A stretch of DNA of 64,000 nt from Coptis chinensis (GCA_015680905.1 CM027378.1:12815001-12879000), one strand, 5' to 3'; counted from the first letter of the stretch, positions 33,546 through 45,199 are shown. The notes: generated by a model from the letters alone, not told the origin. Program-made: numbers and translations.

Positions 33546-33562
33546 AGGGTTTGGCAGACCCT
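33546..33562 (-). other. LINE-B 3' UTR hairpin
   Basis: Plus-strand AGGGTTTGGCAGACCCT: 5-bp stem AGGGT/ACCCT with a 7-nt loop, near the 3' end of the element. LINE-C has the same structure at 54725-54741 with one loop base changed. Confidence 0.65.
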
Positions 33563-33570
33563 TACCTGTA

Positions 33571-34044
33571 TTAAGATCTTAAATAAATCATTCCCCTTGC
33601 ATCATTTGAAACTAGTTTAGAAAGTTTATTGTCTAAAGGAGGGCCATTACACACATATTGATTATCAAAAGACACATATAAATTTGCAAGGTAATCCGCA
33701 CTCTTGTTAACTTCTCTATAGACATGAAAGAAGATGACATCCTGAAACCTTGAAACTTCATATCTGATAGTAGCAATTAAATTACAGAAGAGCCATGGGG
33801 ATTCTTCATAACCTTTTAGAATTTGAATTGCTCTGAGGGAGTCAGAGCAAACTTTAACCTTCTGAATACTTTGTTGCTGGCAGAGATGTAGTCCCATTTC
33901 AATAGCTTTAAGCTCTTGAAATATTATTGAACATTGGTAACCTCCACCGGTGTAAGTGAGAATAATATTCCCATATTGATCAATGACTATTCCACCATAG
34001 CCAACAGTGTTCCGTTTCATAGAACCATCAGTATTTAGTTTCAT
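33571..34044 (-). pseudogene. LINE-B RNase H domain
   Basis: 157 codons open: NTDGS at residues 4-8 (first catalytic Asp), the FQELKAIEMG Glu, CSDSLRAIQ Asp, and NKSADYLAN Asp, all four acidic residues kept. The N-terminal Met is just an internal residue of the larger ORF2. It parallels residues 1231-1386 of LINE-C ORF2. In plant L1 elements this domain is thought to remove the RNA template after first-strand synthesis. Confidence 0.8.
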
Positions 34045-34149
34045 ATACCCTATCGGATGGAACTTCCATTTTCAGTAGATAGGTTATTTAGTTATGAATT
34101 TGACTTGAATGTACAGCATTGTCAGTAAGCATTTGATATCTGCAGAATC

Positions 34150-34620
34150 TTAAATAGTGTCAATCCTTATTCCCAAGTAAATTTTCATTTCTTTGAGAAT
34201 AGAGTTAGTGATATGTCCATAAGTGCTTGAATTATTATTGACTCTCCTGCTATTTCTTTCCTTCCACAGATGACCTATTGTGGCACAAACATACACCTTG
34301 TATATTTCATCTTGTGGATTGTGTTTTCTGCATAAATTAATTATATCACACCATTTTGTGTTTGAAGGTTTTACTAATCTTCCCAAACCAATTGCATTCT
34401 TCACAAGTGACCAGACATTGGTAGAGAATGGACAATCAAAGAAGAGGTGCTTAGAGTTTTCCCTCGCAGAATCACAAAAACAACATGAAGATGTTGTAAG
34501 AACCTTTTTTGAATAAACTAGTCTATCTTGAGTAGGTAGACTCCCTGAGAAAAGTTGCCACCCATTGAAAGAGTACTTTAATTTGGATGCACTAATTTCC
34601 CCCAAACCATTGAACACCAA
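34150..34620 (-). pseudogene. LINE-B zinc-binding (zf-RVT) region
   Basis: 156 codons: FNGWQLFSGSLPTQDRLVYS, zinc-binding Cys/His set in SSCCFCDSARENSKHLFFDC, and the C-terminal helix region VCATIGHLWKERNSRR. Aligns with residues 1040-1195 of LINE-C ORF2. A stop separates it from the RNase H part. Confidence 0.8.
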
Positions 34621-34639
34621 TTAGGTTTGCTGTGTTTTC

Positions 34640-35277
34640 TTCTTAATGCTTGGTACTTTTGAAATGAATACCCTAGAAAGTGAGTTCAGCCAGATTACTC
34701 TATCCTCAAATAAGTACGTAACTATTAATCTCGGTTGCCAAGATAGCATTCTTAAGGTTTGGATTAGGCAAATTGAGTACAAAGTGATTCCAATTACCAT
34801 TTGTGATGAGAGTGCTTACCTTGGCATTTAGAGGAAAGTTTCAGTAATCTTTTGCTGATTGTAAGTTGATCAATGAACTCTTCATGCACCATGGATCATG
34901 CCATAAAAGAGTCTGGTCACATGTTGAAATACTATAGCTAAGGAGCTTCATAGCAATTTTTTTGTTGTTAAGAATATATCTCCAGGTCCAAGAGCAATCC
35001 CTAGGCATTGACATAATTCAGGAAAAATTTGCTTTGATGTGCTCTACCCAGGTCCATGTGATCCATAGCCCTAAATCTTTACATGCAAATTTATAAATGA
35101 GACCACAATAAGCTGCTATATTCCAGATGAAAAGATCCTGAATCCCCAACCCTCCTTCCATCTTAGGGTATTGAATATTTTCCCTACTAGACTAGTGCAT
35201 CTTTTTCCCCATTTGAGATCCACTCCATAAGAATTTTGCACAAATCTATGCAACCTTGATCAAGACACACTTGAGGG
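34640..35277 (-). pseudogene. LINE-B reverse transcriptase C-terminal remnant
   Basis: No long frame, but minus-strand words CAKFLWSGS, EGGLGIQDLFIWN, YCGLIYKFACK, MPRDCSWTWRYILNNKK, TLLWHDPWC and NFPLNAKVSTLITNG follow LINE-C residues 833-983 in order, with stops and frameshifts between. Confidence 0.75.
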
Positions 35278-36225
35278 GGGGGGGCTATTCCATAGTTTGA
35301 GATAGATGCCCTTTTGAGTTTTTGTTTTTTTGTAACCCAAGGGAGTATAGGGTACGTGGCTAGTTCCTAAACTCACTACCTAATGTGATCGCTTCTGAAA
35401 AAATATAAAATTATAAATGATCGCCGGCAACATGTCTCTCAAATGCCAAGGAAACATAACAACACCCCATATAATGATATAAGAAATAATATGCTTTTGT
35501 AAGAATCCAATCTAGCTTGATACTACTACATTCTATATGTACGAGCTATGGATGCAAGTTCGTTGTATTGTGGTAGATTCCTAAGTAAGAGAAACAGGTC
35601 GAATTGTTACCACAGTTCAATGACATGATCCCGTAGTTAGTGACTTTTGTCAATCCGACCATTTGACGACACCCTTAGTTGAAAATAAAATTTTCACAGT
35701 GTGGTATGTGGATTTGCACAAATAATACAGTAGATCTTCCAATAGGTTAGATTCAAATATGAGTTAAGACTAAAAGTAGAATATGGCACTTGTTGCTGCT
35801 CTTCTAGCATATATAATGTTTCCTAAGTGGCCATTTACCAGTCTTACTCCTCCTTACATAAATCTCGATCTTGCATGTTTTAGAAGAAAAAATTCACTAA
35901 ACATTTTATGTTTCTTAATTATTTATCTCCCACAAGGGATCTTAATTAATTCAGGAATTAGATCAACTTAGTTTTAGATCTCCTCTATCTTTCTACTCCC
36001 CGTCTCCCCCAAATGATTGTTATTAGATACCAATGACAACTAAATAAATCTAAAGACGGGGAATATATTCATCAGGAGCTCACGACTCGTTTGCGTCAAC
36101 CACTACCAGACGGTCAATTTTAGTAAACAACATAATTAATTGCAAAGTGCCAAAGCTTTTATATATTTGAATAGAAAAATATATGGTAGCAATATTTCAA
36201 ACTTTAAAACATTTTTGGTTTTGTG
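35278..36225. other. Unassigned intergenic or old repeat sequence
   Basis: Starts with a run of ten G (35275-35284) at the LINE-B truncation edge. No open frame with recognisable homology, no repeat structure I could see. The last part, up to about 36231, is likely the end of the BCS1-like intron (T-rich followed by GTGAAACAG). Confidence 0.4.
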
Positions 36226-36231
36226 AAACAG

Positions 36232-36992
36232 TGTAGTCTATTAGGGCTACTGAACTGTTGGGTAATCCCTCACCATGTGAGAAGAAGAGAGTCCTTGTTT
36301 TTTCTAGATAAACCAAAATTTCAGCATAAATATATAAAAGAAGTTAGGGTTTTTTATCTATAACAAAAAAAGAGAAAGAGAAAACCAATTTTGAAATACA
36401 ACCAAAATTGAGAGAAAACCCTTGCAAAGAGATAAAGCTTATAAGGAGAGAGATTAGTGAAGAGAGATCTAGTAAGTATGGAGATACTTGAGAGGAGTGA
36501 TTATAATCTTCCTTCCTACTCTTATAAAAAGATTGGCTATTGTGGAAGTAGGCATCATTGGCCGAGCCACGGTATATCTTGTGTCTCATTGTATTATGTT
36601 TTTACTTTGCATTGCTATTGCTTGTTTGTTATAGTTAATTCCATAGCTTAGATTTGTGGTTGTTGGTTGTAGTGAAAGCTTAGATTTTGATTGGAATTTA
36701 GAGTGTTCATATACAAACTATCTTAGTGAGGATCGATTGGTATCATTTTCCCCAACATGAACTTTATTGATGTTCAAGTTGTTGTGATGAAATGATTATT
36801 GTGTTCACAACTAACAAACCACAAAGACAGGTCGATGACCCTGCATTACTGCGACCTGGTCACCATGGACATTCACATCCATTTGTCATATTGTAGCCCT
36901 TGTAGGTTCAAACTTCTTGTATCAAGTTATTTGAGGCGTCAAAGATGACCACCCTCGCTTTAGAGAGATAGAAGGACAATTAAAGGAAGAGA
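36232..36992 (+). pseudogene. BCS1/ASD-like AAA-ATPase exon fragment, split by a solo LTR
   Basis: Exon-2 fragment of a plant BCS1-like AAA+ ATPase (mitochondrial ASD/HSR4-type family). Left part 36232-36255 encodes SLLGLLN after a GAAACAG acceptor-like site. After a 502-bp solo LTR, 36763-36992 encodes FID, SSCCDEMIIVFTTN, DPALLRPG (sensor and arginine-finger region of the AAA domain), then, after a frameshift, FKLLVSSYL and VKDDHPRFREIEGQLKEE. Compared with the second copy (48059-48567) it lacks residues GLW, has a stop in the middle and loses the C-terminal tail, ending about 75 bp before the Helitron. No exon 1 was found upstream. Confidence 0.8.
36256..36757 (+). repeat. Copia-type solo LTR (502 bp) with target duplication
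   Basis: Starts TGTTGGGTAATCCC and ends TTTTCCCCAACA, giving TGTTGGG/CCCAACA inverted ends. It is flanked by a perfect 5-bp duplication TGAAC (36251-36255 and 36758-36762). A TATA-like ATAAATATATAAAAG lies at 36328-36342. An R/U5-like segment (AAGTAGGCATCATTGGCC, 36546-) resembles the LTR layout of Copia-1. No internal region is present, so it is the product of LTR-LTR recombination. Confidence 0.9.
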
Positions 36993-37065
36993 GGACAAAA
37001 AATATGGTTCCAGTTTAGCTTTTTATTTCTTGAATCTATTTTCGATAAATAAATTTAACTTGAAA

Positions 37066-37094
37066 CTAGTTCTTTGACCCGTGTGTTGCACGGG
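37066..37094 (-). other. Helitron 3' terminal hairpin and CTAG end
   Basis: 6-bp stem (37078-37083 with 37089-37094), 5-nt loop, then CTAG 8 nt downstream on the minus strand. This is the classical rolling-circle termination structure of Helitrons. Confidence 0.88.
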
Positions 37095-37914
37095 CCAGTC
37101 TATTTGAATTGGTAGAGTTAACATTTACGCAAGTACATAAGAGTAACAACAGATATAGAAGTGTAGCTATATAGCCGATACTATGGTATCTGAAAGTATA
37201 TATTGCGTACTAAGCCATCTGAATTCTTGTACAGAGTAAATAATTGGATGTTATACATGCAAAATATATAGTTGAAGTATATATTGCGTACTAAGCCATC
37301 TGAACTTAAATTTTGAGTCAATATGTAAAATTCTTATAATGAGTAAAGACCTGGATGTTATACAGGCCGGCAACATAGTTGAAAGTATGAGGCAAACAGA
37401 GAAATTATGTTAAAGCACCAGCAAAAATGCCAACATGGACACTACAAACTTACACTTAGACTTATTTTAAGCCATGGGCTGTGAAAAAGTACAGTGTTTG
37501 CTAGGCTGGGAACAAAAGGACGTAAGTTGAATCAATTAGAAGTGACCTAAGACAATTTTTTTACTTCAAAATTAAAACCATATAGCCTTGACCTGTCTTC
37601 CAACTCTGATACAACTAGATGAATAAAACATTTAGAAAAATAGAAAACACAAAATAATCGGTACATTACCAATACTCAATGAGAAGAGATTGGATCCAAG
37701 AAGTAAAGGTAAAAGAGTTAATGAGAATAGCTAGCCATTTTTGAAGGTTATGATAGAAATACGAAAAAGAATAAATTGTATAGTATGATAACTCAACACC
37801 TTAATCAGAATGAATCAGTCTCATAAGTGAGTGTTATTCATCTATTATTACAAATATTATACTGAAGGAAGTTAAAATAAAATAACTTATATAGATACGA
37901 CAGTATACTCCTAA

Positions 37915-39045
37915 CCAACATCGATGCTAATCCGACTCTCATCAATTTTGCTTCTGCAAACAAAACAATTTAATTTTTCTTAGTAAATGATATGTTTCTG
38001 TTGTAGTTGCTTATGAAATTTTTTATATCATACTTACTTTATAAGTTGTCCTCTTTATTCTTTTTGACTTGTGGCTCAAGGTTAAGCAATCATTAGGAGC
38101 GTCATTTGCATTAGACTATGAAAAAAGCATCGAAATCATTTAAGTTAATTGTGATATGGGAAAATCATATCATAATATTAAAGTGTCGTAGAAGAAAAGT
38201 TAAAAGGTACCTTTGTATTTGTTTTGTCTAAGGTTACCAGCTTGGAAATCAAAATGTTTTCTTCTGAGCAATCCTTATCTTGTTGATCAATAACCATTTC
38301 ATCCTGCAGTAAATAACAATTAAATGTACTTTACAAAGAAAAATTACCTTTACGCAAAATAGTAAATGGGAATCAGATACTAAACCTTTTGGACGTTCTC
38401 ATGTATGCCACCAATCTAAATATCCCGATCTATGTGAAAGATTTTGCTGACAGTAAATTATTTATTCTGATCTTTCAAATTGAATGGAGCTATTTTAATT
38501 TCAAAAGTAAAAGATACTCCTACCAGTTTCTTTAATTCTTCTTTGATCAGTTCAGAACCATTATCCTAAACATAGCAACAATATAATATAAGTAAGTATT
38601 GCAGTATAAATGTCACATTCGTTACAAATAATATTCTAATAATATTTGATATTTCTTTTAACCTATTTCTCCATATCAACCAATTTTTTGACAGGATATC
38701 TCCAATATAAGATTTTCAGCAAGTTTGTCAAAAACCACCAATGATATAGAATGTGTTAAGTTTTCAACTTGTATTCGAATCATATACATACCATTCAAAA
38801 AAAAAAAAAAAAAGTTGTTCAAGTATAAAATATGTTAAATTGAACTAAAATAGAAGTTTTGGCTCATACCTTGGCTTCACATATGTAACAAGAGTATGGC
38901 AACCATCGCACCAATCATTAATTGTTGTCTTTGCGTATCACTTTTCTAACACATTTACCGCAGCCATAATAAAAAGGCTTAAAATCATGTAGCACTTCAC
39001 AAATTTTTGCTTCACACGTGTACAATGTACCCTGTGTTTGTGAAG
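37915..39045 (-). pseudogene. RPA-like (OB-fold) gene remnant in the Helitron
   Basis: Exon-like pieces on the minus strand: 39040-38870 encodes GTLYTCEAKICEVLHDFKPF, YYGCGKCVRKVIR and, in another frame, CDGC and VKPRYEP, the CxxC...CxxC layout of an RPA70 C-terminal OB fold (DNA-binding domain C). Smaller pieces with splice-like borders follow: DNGSELIKEELKKL (38569-38524), DEMVIDQQDKDCSEENILIS (38304-38240) and a last piece SKIDESRISIDVG ending in a stop (about 37966-37922). Plant Helitrons are known to carry RPA-like genes whose products bind single-stranded DNA. Stops and uncertain exon joins make function unlikely. Confidence 0.6.
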
Positions 39046-39139
39046 AAACCCAAAAAAAAATTATGGTAATTATTTTTCAATGAGTTGAACAAAAAGAGTT
39101 GGTAAAAAAAAATTGTATAAGCTATTTCCTTACCATAGA

Positions 39140-40582
39140 AGGTTTTTGATCCAAAATAAGCGGTCTTCTTCAATGCAAGCATAAGCATCTACAACATACT
39201 GTTGAAACAACCGACCTCCATGAATCAATGCCTAACCTTCGTCAAACCTCTGCTGAATCAAATATGCATAGAATTTTCTCACGCTGACCCTTTGACTCTT
39301 GGTAGTCCTTCCTCCACTAGTGTCACGATAAGGGATTTTGACCATAAACCCATCCTGCACATAAGGAAATAGTAATGGATTTTGCATAGCCATAAAACTT
39401 GGATACAAAGCACTTATTCTTTTCAATCCGGTATCCTTTCTATCAACAATAATATCCCATCCATCGTTGTGTTCCAAACCGTTGCCCACCATAATAGTAG
39501 CAACCTCAGACGAGGTTGGATAGTTATATTGCCTTGCATCCCTACTACGACTTCAAATAATCTGCAACCTAACATCTAAAAAATCACACTGCTGAAACCT
39601 ATCTCGTGCCATTTTAAAAGTTCATGCAAGATGATTATTGTCATCTAATACCTTTACAAGACCTTCAACAATTTCAGGATCCAAGTTGGCCTCCCTATGA
39701 TCTTATCTAAGTGAATTCATCTTGTTTTGTATCTTATTATGCGTATCATGGATGTATAACTGTGCGAACTTAGGTTTATAGCCTTCGCTTGGTAGTAAAG
39801 TACCAAGCCTATGATAATTCTGACCTTTTAGCCGAAAGGCATAAGGTCCCCGACCTTTATTTATCTTCCTATCTACCTCCCCATTGATGTAAAAATAAAT
39901 ATAATATTGTAAGCGCGGGTATTTCTCTTGAATTCCTGCGTCCTTCTTCCTCAGCCATATTCTAAAAGCTGACCCAAAAAGTGAGGTGGGTCATTTAGTA
40001 AAGGCAACTAGACTTTTCCTGCCCGCTTGGCAACAAATCGAAAAAGATGGATGACATGGCCGTTTTTTACTTCTGGTTCCTTTCTTCATACCATGCAAAT
40101 GCTCTACAATTATGACAATTCAAATTTGATCCATTGGTCCCAAATAATGTGTCTCCAATAGATGGCCTATAATGAAATAAAAAATTAAATTCATACCTAT
40201 GTTACCTATACATAACTCCATAATTAAAATTAATTCTCTGTAAAAAAAGTACATAACCCATTCATCATACCTGAGTCTCTTTCACTATTATGTGAACATC
40301 CATTAAATTGTTCATCTCGCAAAGACACATTAACTTCATCATTTGCAACGGTGCAACCATGTGTTTTGCTTGTGGTTGTAGTAGTTGTGCCATCCTCATG
40401 AACAACAGTACGTGCAGTGAATGTAAACAAACCGTAGGCGTAGAACGATTAGAAATCGGTCGTGACCTTTTATTTAAGAACTGATTACATAGACACTCAA
40501 TCTTCCTCTTCTTGTATCTCTGCCAAAGGATACTTCGGCAAAGGAATCTCGACTTTCTCGCCTCCCTTGTAACAATATTCAT
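39140..40582 (-). pseudogene. Helitron RepHel N-terminal region
   Basis: Minus-strand words in order: a start MNIVTREARKSRF (40582), NLNCHNCRAFAWYEE (about 40120), KYPRLQYYIYFYINGEVDRK, GPYAFRLKGQNYHRLG, FAQLYIHDTHNKIQNKMNSL, DPEIVEGLVKVL, then open 39492-39232 (MVGNGLEHNDGWDIIVDRKD, LKRISALYPSFMAMQNPLLF, REQ-like RKFYAYLIQQR) and LIHGGRLFQQYVVDAYACIE ending near 39140. This is the Helitron_like_N domain. The following catalytic HUH motif and the helicase are absent: coding changes directly to the RPA-like exons about 100 bp further. Confidence 0.85.
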
Positions 40583-41270
40583 TTGTGCCTGAACAAATTT
40601 AATATTAATAAATACGGATATATCACAAATAATCGTATACGGAATCTAAAAAATGTTGAACAGTTAGTTGTAAATAAATGTAAAGTGACAAAAGAGAGGA
40701 ACAAACTGATAATAATATTGGAGTTGAAAGAGATTGATAAATTGGTCACACATAAGCAAATGCTTTTAATAAAGAATGAAAAAAATAGTAGAGTAATTCT
40801 AATAATATCATAGATGAACAGGAATTACTCCCCAAATCTATAAGTAGAAGCATTTTAAAAATCTTTTGATTTGAAATGAATTGGTATGATAGAATGATTG
40901 AACATACCTTTTTTCTTATAGAGTCATAATATTGTGTTAATGTTTGTGTATGGATGTAAATGAAAATATATAAGGGGAAGGAAAAACACAGATTAGAAAA
41001 CAGTGAGGGATTGAAAGAGGGCATTTGCAGTGAGGGATTGAGTAGTTACTCCTCAAGTGAGCAAAGCCAACGCTCAAAGGGCAAAGGGGCAAAATGTCAT
41101 TTAGTTGGTTTATGTCTGTCCTCATCTCTCTCTTCGTCTCCCTCTCCGGCCACTCTCCACATGCCTCATCTCTTCATCTCCCTCTCTCTCTCCCTCTCCG
41201 CTCACGCCCCCACTGCTATGCAGTATACTAGTATAATTTTTTTTCGCATTTTTCTTCTAATATTTGTAAA

Positions 41271-41619
41271 GATGGCGTGGAGATCTGAGAACACAATAAA
41301 GGACTGCCCTTTAGTAGTGTTAATAGATAGCAATGGAACAGAACGTGCACTGGTGATGCTTGGGAATCAAGTTTGTAATAATCATGCATACTTTTAAAAC
41401 AGTAAAAAGTAAAAAGTAAAAACTCTAGAAAAATTTAGGGACTCTATTCTAATTAGAATTGTACAATTAGGGTTTATAAGTTTCCTAATCCATGCTAAAC
41501 AGTTTCGGTAAGTGTTCCAAATCTGTAAGATTCTTGCGTGTGAATTTTCTTTAAAATGCAACACAACCAAACAAAAAAAGCAGCTAGAAACTCGATCAGA
41601 ACAGAAGCGATCATAAAAC
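41271..41619 (+). other. Upstream region of the BCS1-like pseudogene
   Basis: AT-rich 350 bp between the presumed Helitron 5' end and the ATG at 41620. Likely former promoter and 5' UTR. No specific element called. A pyrimidine-rich (TCTCCC)n-like tract lies just left of it, inside the Helitron (41125-41215). Confidence 0.4.
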
Positions 41620-42660
41620 ATGTTTTCTCGCACACAGTTCCCTTCACAGACCGAATTGTATTCTGCTTTTTCCACAATAGCTACTACATCAATATTAGTT
41701 AGGTCGATTCCCACTGATATCATACCCGTCTGGCTCCGAACCAAGATTCAGCACTTTCTGCTCCCTCGATTCTCTTCCGAACACACTATCACGATCAAGG
41801 ACTGCAATGGACTCAATCGTAACGAACTTTACGAAGCTGCAGAATTATTTTTGAGCACGAAAATCACCCCTTCTATTGAGAAACATATAGTAAGCAAATC
41901 ATCCAGAGAAAAAGGACTCACAGTTAGGGTTGATGAAGGCGAAGAAATCATTGACGTTTTCGAAAAAATTCAAGTCAAGTGGAAGTTTATCCGCTCTAAG
42001 AAACTCAATTAGAAGAAGAGGATTCAGCTGAAGAACGATCAGGTAAACGAAGGTTTGAGCTCAAGTTCCATAAGAAGTATAAAGATATTGTGCTTGGTTC
42101 TTACTTGCTACACGTACTCAAGACAACAGACATCATGAAAGAAGAAAATAAAGTTGTAAAACTTTATAGACTTGGTTCATATACATGGTCTTCCATCGAT
42201 CTGGAACATCCGTCTACTTTTGATACATTAGCAATGGATCCAAAGTTGAAGAAGGAGTTAATGGAGGATTTAGAAAGGTTTTAGAGTAGGAGAAAATTCT
42301 ATAGGAAAGTAGGGAAGGCTTGGAAACGCGGGTACTTATTATATGGGCCACCAGGTACAGGAAAATCTAGCTTGATTGCTGGGGCATGGCTAATTTTCTC
42401 AAATTTGATATCTATGACTTGGACCTTAATAATATACGAAGCAGTGGAAGCCTTAGGAACTTGTCGGTTTCCATGTCAAATCGTTCCATACTTGTGATTG
42501 AGGATATTGATTGTACTGCTGATGACAGAAAGGACAAACCTGATAAGCCGGAAAAGGTTAGTTATTTGTTATTACAAAGAGTAAATTAATACAGTAAAAT
42601 CAGATTTTTTTTGTTATTGTTTTTCTCATGTTAATTATTGTTGTAAAAATATATAAATCC

Positions 42661-43258
42661 TGTAGAGAAAAAAGATGTTTTTTCATTCTGGTGTGAAGGG
42701 CGTGACCCGCGTTCCATTTACACCTGGGCAAGGCGCGACCCGCGCTCATGACTTTGGTGACTTATAGGCTCTTTAGCGCGACCCGCGCTCAACTTTGCCT
42801 GGTCGAGGGTGTGACCCGCGCTCCACCTTATTTCAGCACGAATTTGCCCTTTTTCGAAAGTTTTCTGAAATAGTATAAATATAGGTTTTTTCTGTAGAAA
42901 CCTAACTTTTTCAAAACCAAGAAAGTGAGAGATTATAAGAGAGCAATTCTTTGTGAGTTGAATGTTCTTTGTGAGTGAATTGAGAGACTTGTAATATGTT
43001 ACTCCGGACATCTAGTAAAGCTTGGAACTCGCAGTGTGGACGTAGGCAAATTGCCAAACCACGATATATCTCGTCTTGTGGTTTGTTCTTATTTTATATT
43101 AAATTGTTTTACTTTAGATACTTGTTATTTGATATTGAGAAGTGTTGGGATTACTTTGGAGGGTGTTGAAGTCTTGTCTAGTAAGAAAGATCGATCCTTG
43201 TGTAGGATTGATCTATTATAGTGGGTAACGTTGTTTCTGCAGTGTTATATTCATAACA
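42661..43258 (+). repeat. Copia-1 5' LTR (598 bp)
   Basis: TGTAGAG ... TCATAACA. Contains four GACCCGCGCT-type GC-rich modules at 42700-42825 and a TATA-like AGTATAAATATAGG (42872-42885) that probably drives transcription. Preceded by AATCC. Confidence 0.93.
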
Positions 43259-43260
43259 AT

Positions 43261-43272
43261 TGATATCAAAGC
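43261..43272 (+). promoter_or_regulatory. Copia-1 primer binding site, tRNA-Met type
   Basis: TGATATCAAAGC, 2 nt after the LTR end. Two G-to-A changes from the canonical plant copia site. Confidence 0.8.
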
Positions 43273-43369
43273 GTAGGTTTACGACCTAGGAATTTGTGTA
43301 GACAAGGTGTTCGATTAAATTCCTGAGTTAAAGTTTTTTTTTTTGGGTTATTGTGTGTAACTTGAAAAA

Positions 43370-44166
43370 ATGGCTCCTAAGATGTCAAATGCTAAGTTTG
43401 AAGTAGAGAAGTTTAATAGGAAGAATAATTTTGGGATTTGGAGAATCTAAGTAAGGGACATTCTCATCCAACAAGATTTACATAAGGCTTTAAAGGAGAT
43501 TAAATCTAAGGCGGCGAGTATGAGTGATGATGATTGGGAAGAGTTCGATCTACAGACTTGTTCATCAATCTGCTTGTCTCTTGCTAATAAGGTTATGTAT
43601 AGTGTGATGGGAGAAGATACCGCTGTCGGTATTTGGCTCAAGCTAGAGTCTATGTATATGACCAAGAGCATGACTAACAAGATGTACTTTAAGAAGCGTG
43701 TTTATTGATACATGATGGTGAATGGTTTAACGATGCAAGAGCATGTTAGTGAGTTCCGTTGACGCCTAGCGGATTATTTGAATATTGGCATGAAGATGGA
43801 TGATGAGGATAAAGCGGCATGTTTAATATTCTCTTTGCCAGAAAGCTATGAGCATCTAATGACTAACTTTATGAATAGAGAAGATGTAGATCTTGACGAA
43901 GTTCAAACTGCGCTTCTTTCTTATGAGTTGATGAAGAAGACACGAGTTGAGAATAGCATTGATGCAGGACAGCGGCTAGTGGCAAGAGGGAATTCGTATG
44001 AACAGAATTCTACAAGCAATGAGAATTCTAGGTCCAAGTCAAAGAAACCTTTAAAACATGTACAATGCTACAATTGTGATGAAAAGGGACATTACGCAAT
44101 TAATTGTCCTCACCCGAAGAAAAAGAACAAGAGAGATGGTCAGAAGAAAGGTAAGGAAAAAAATTG
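43370..44166 (+). pseudogene. Copia-1 gag
   Basis: ATG at 43370 (MAPKMSNAKFEVEKFNRKNN, FGIWRI) with stops at 43448, 43706 and 43760 in an otherwise continuous frame. Capsid-like UBN2-type gag words: SICLSLANKVMYSVMGE, TAVGIWLKLESMYMTKS, CLIFSLPESYEHLMTN. The zinc knuckle CYNCDEKGHYAINC (CX2CX4HX4C) lies at 44066-44107, followed by a Lys-rich tail. Confidence 0.85.
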
Positions 44167-45190
44167 AGGCAAGTTATGCTTCAGGCTCTAAAGGGGATGA
44201 GTTCAATCTCTGTGTGTCCACACAAGACTATTTGACCGAAAGGTGGATTCTTGATTCCGGATATTCCTATCATATCTGCCCGAATAGAAAGTGGTTTACT
44301 TCTTATGAGAGCATTGATGGTGGTTCCGTTTTGATGGGTAATGACGTTGCTTGTAAGACGGTAGGAATTGGAACTATACGGGTCAAGATGTATGATGGTG
44401 TAGTGAGGACTTTAACCGATGTGAGACATATTCCTGAGCTAAAGAAAAGTCTTATTTCTCTTGGTACTTTGGATTCCAAAGGCCACAAGTTTGTGGGCGA
44501 AGGTGGAGTCCTAAATATTGTTAATGGCTCTTTAGTTGTTACGAAAGGTAAAAAACATGGAACCTTGTATACTCTGATAGGTAGTACAGTGATAGGCGAT
44601 GTAGCAATGGGTGCATGTAGTAATGATTCTGAGTGCACTAAGATATGGCATATGCGTTTAGGGCATATCAGTGAAAAGGGTTTGTCTGAGTTGTGCAAGC
44701 GAGGGTTCTTGAAGAATTTGAAGAAGCCAAGAATGGGGTTCAGTGAGCATTGCGTCTATGGGAAGTAGTGCAGAGTCAAGTTCAAGTCAAGCAAGCACAC
44801 GACAACAGGCATCCTTGACTATGTGCATTCGGATGTTTGGGGAACCGCTATTATGTCTCATTCATTGATGATCATACTCGCTATGTGTGGGTGTATATAA
44901 TGAAATCAAAAGATGAAGTGTAGACATTTAAGAAGTAGAAGGCAAGGGTTGAGAGTCACACAGATAGAAAGGTAAAGACATTACGGTCTGACAATGGTAC
45001 TAAGTATACCTATGGACCTTTCCAAGAGTTCTCGTCGCGAATATGGAAATTGCCGGATTAATCGGATCCGATCGGCACGCCACAATAGAATGGAATGGCA
45101 AAGCGGATGAATAGAACCTTGCTTGAAAGAGCGAGATGTTTGTTGTCTAATGCAGTCTGGGCAAAGAGTATTGGGCAGATGCAGTGTCCA
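44160..45190 (+). pseudogene. Copia-1 protease and integrase (N-terminal and core)
   Basis: After a frameshift at the gag end, an open frame to 44768 carries the aspartic protease signature WILDSGYSYH (DSG at 44253-44261), the flap region and the GAG-pre-integrase zinc region KIWHMRLGHISEKGLSELCK. Integrase core words (YVHSDVWG near 44818, and VRTLRSDNGTKY-like near 44970-45005) are scattered over frames to about 45190. Integrase would insert the cDNA. Confidence 0.75.
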
Positions 45191-45199
45191 TGGCGTGTT

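Larger units (their letters stand above)
33534..35277 (-). mobile_element. LINE-B: 5'-truncated L1-type LINE, same family as LINE-C
   Basis: Minus-strand 3' part of a LINE ORF2 with its 3' UTR. The coding order (right to left) is RT C-terminal extension (to 34640), zf-RVT (34620-34150), RNase H (34044-33571), then a 3' UTR ending in the hairpin at 33546-33562. Protein words match LINE-C closely (ICAKFLW, EGGLG, MPRDCSWTWR, TLLWHD, FPLNAKVS, SADYLAN). The homology stops at about 35277, in the segment corresponding to LINE-C residue ~825, so it is a typical 5'-truncated copy. An ATT-repeat tail (33516-33533) replaces a plain A tail. Confidence 0.85.
37066..41270 (-). mobile_element. Helitron remnant (minus strand) with RepHel N-terminus and RPA-like gene
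   Basis: The 3' terminus is diagnostic. On the minus strand, a hairpin CCCGTG-CAACA-CACGGG (37094-37078) is followed 8 nt later by CTAG at 37069-37066 and then T, as expected for insertion between A and T. Coding remnants on the same strand are the N-terminal region of the Helitron Rep/helicase (about 40582-39140) and RPA-like exons (about 39045-37915). The HUH nuclease and helicase domains are missing. The 5' end could not be fixed: it should start TC near 41220-41275, next to a sequence (reverse complement) ATTATACTAGTATAC. About 4.2 kb overall. Confidence 0.85.

Noticed and set aside
33571-34620. Two minus-strand ORFs as independent host RNase H-like and zinc-finger genes
   Set aside because: Their order, sequence and 3' hairpin match the end of LINE-C ORF2, so they are parts of a truncated LINE.
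35275-35284. G-run as a G-quadruplex or polypurine tract
   Set aside because: A single homopolymer of ten G at the truncated end of LINE-B, without further G tracts or an adjacent LTR start.
41125-41215. TC-rich stretch as a core promoter of the BCS1-like gene
   Set aside because: It lies on the Helitron side of the junction, upstream of the presumed Helitron 5' end, so it is more likely element sequence; position relative to the ATG alone is not evidence.
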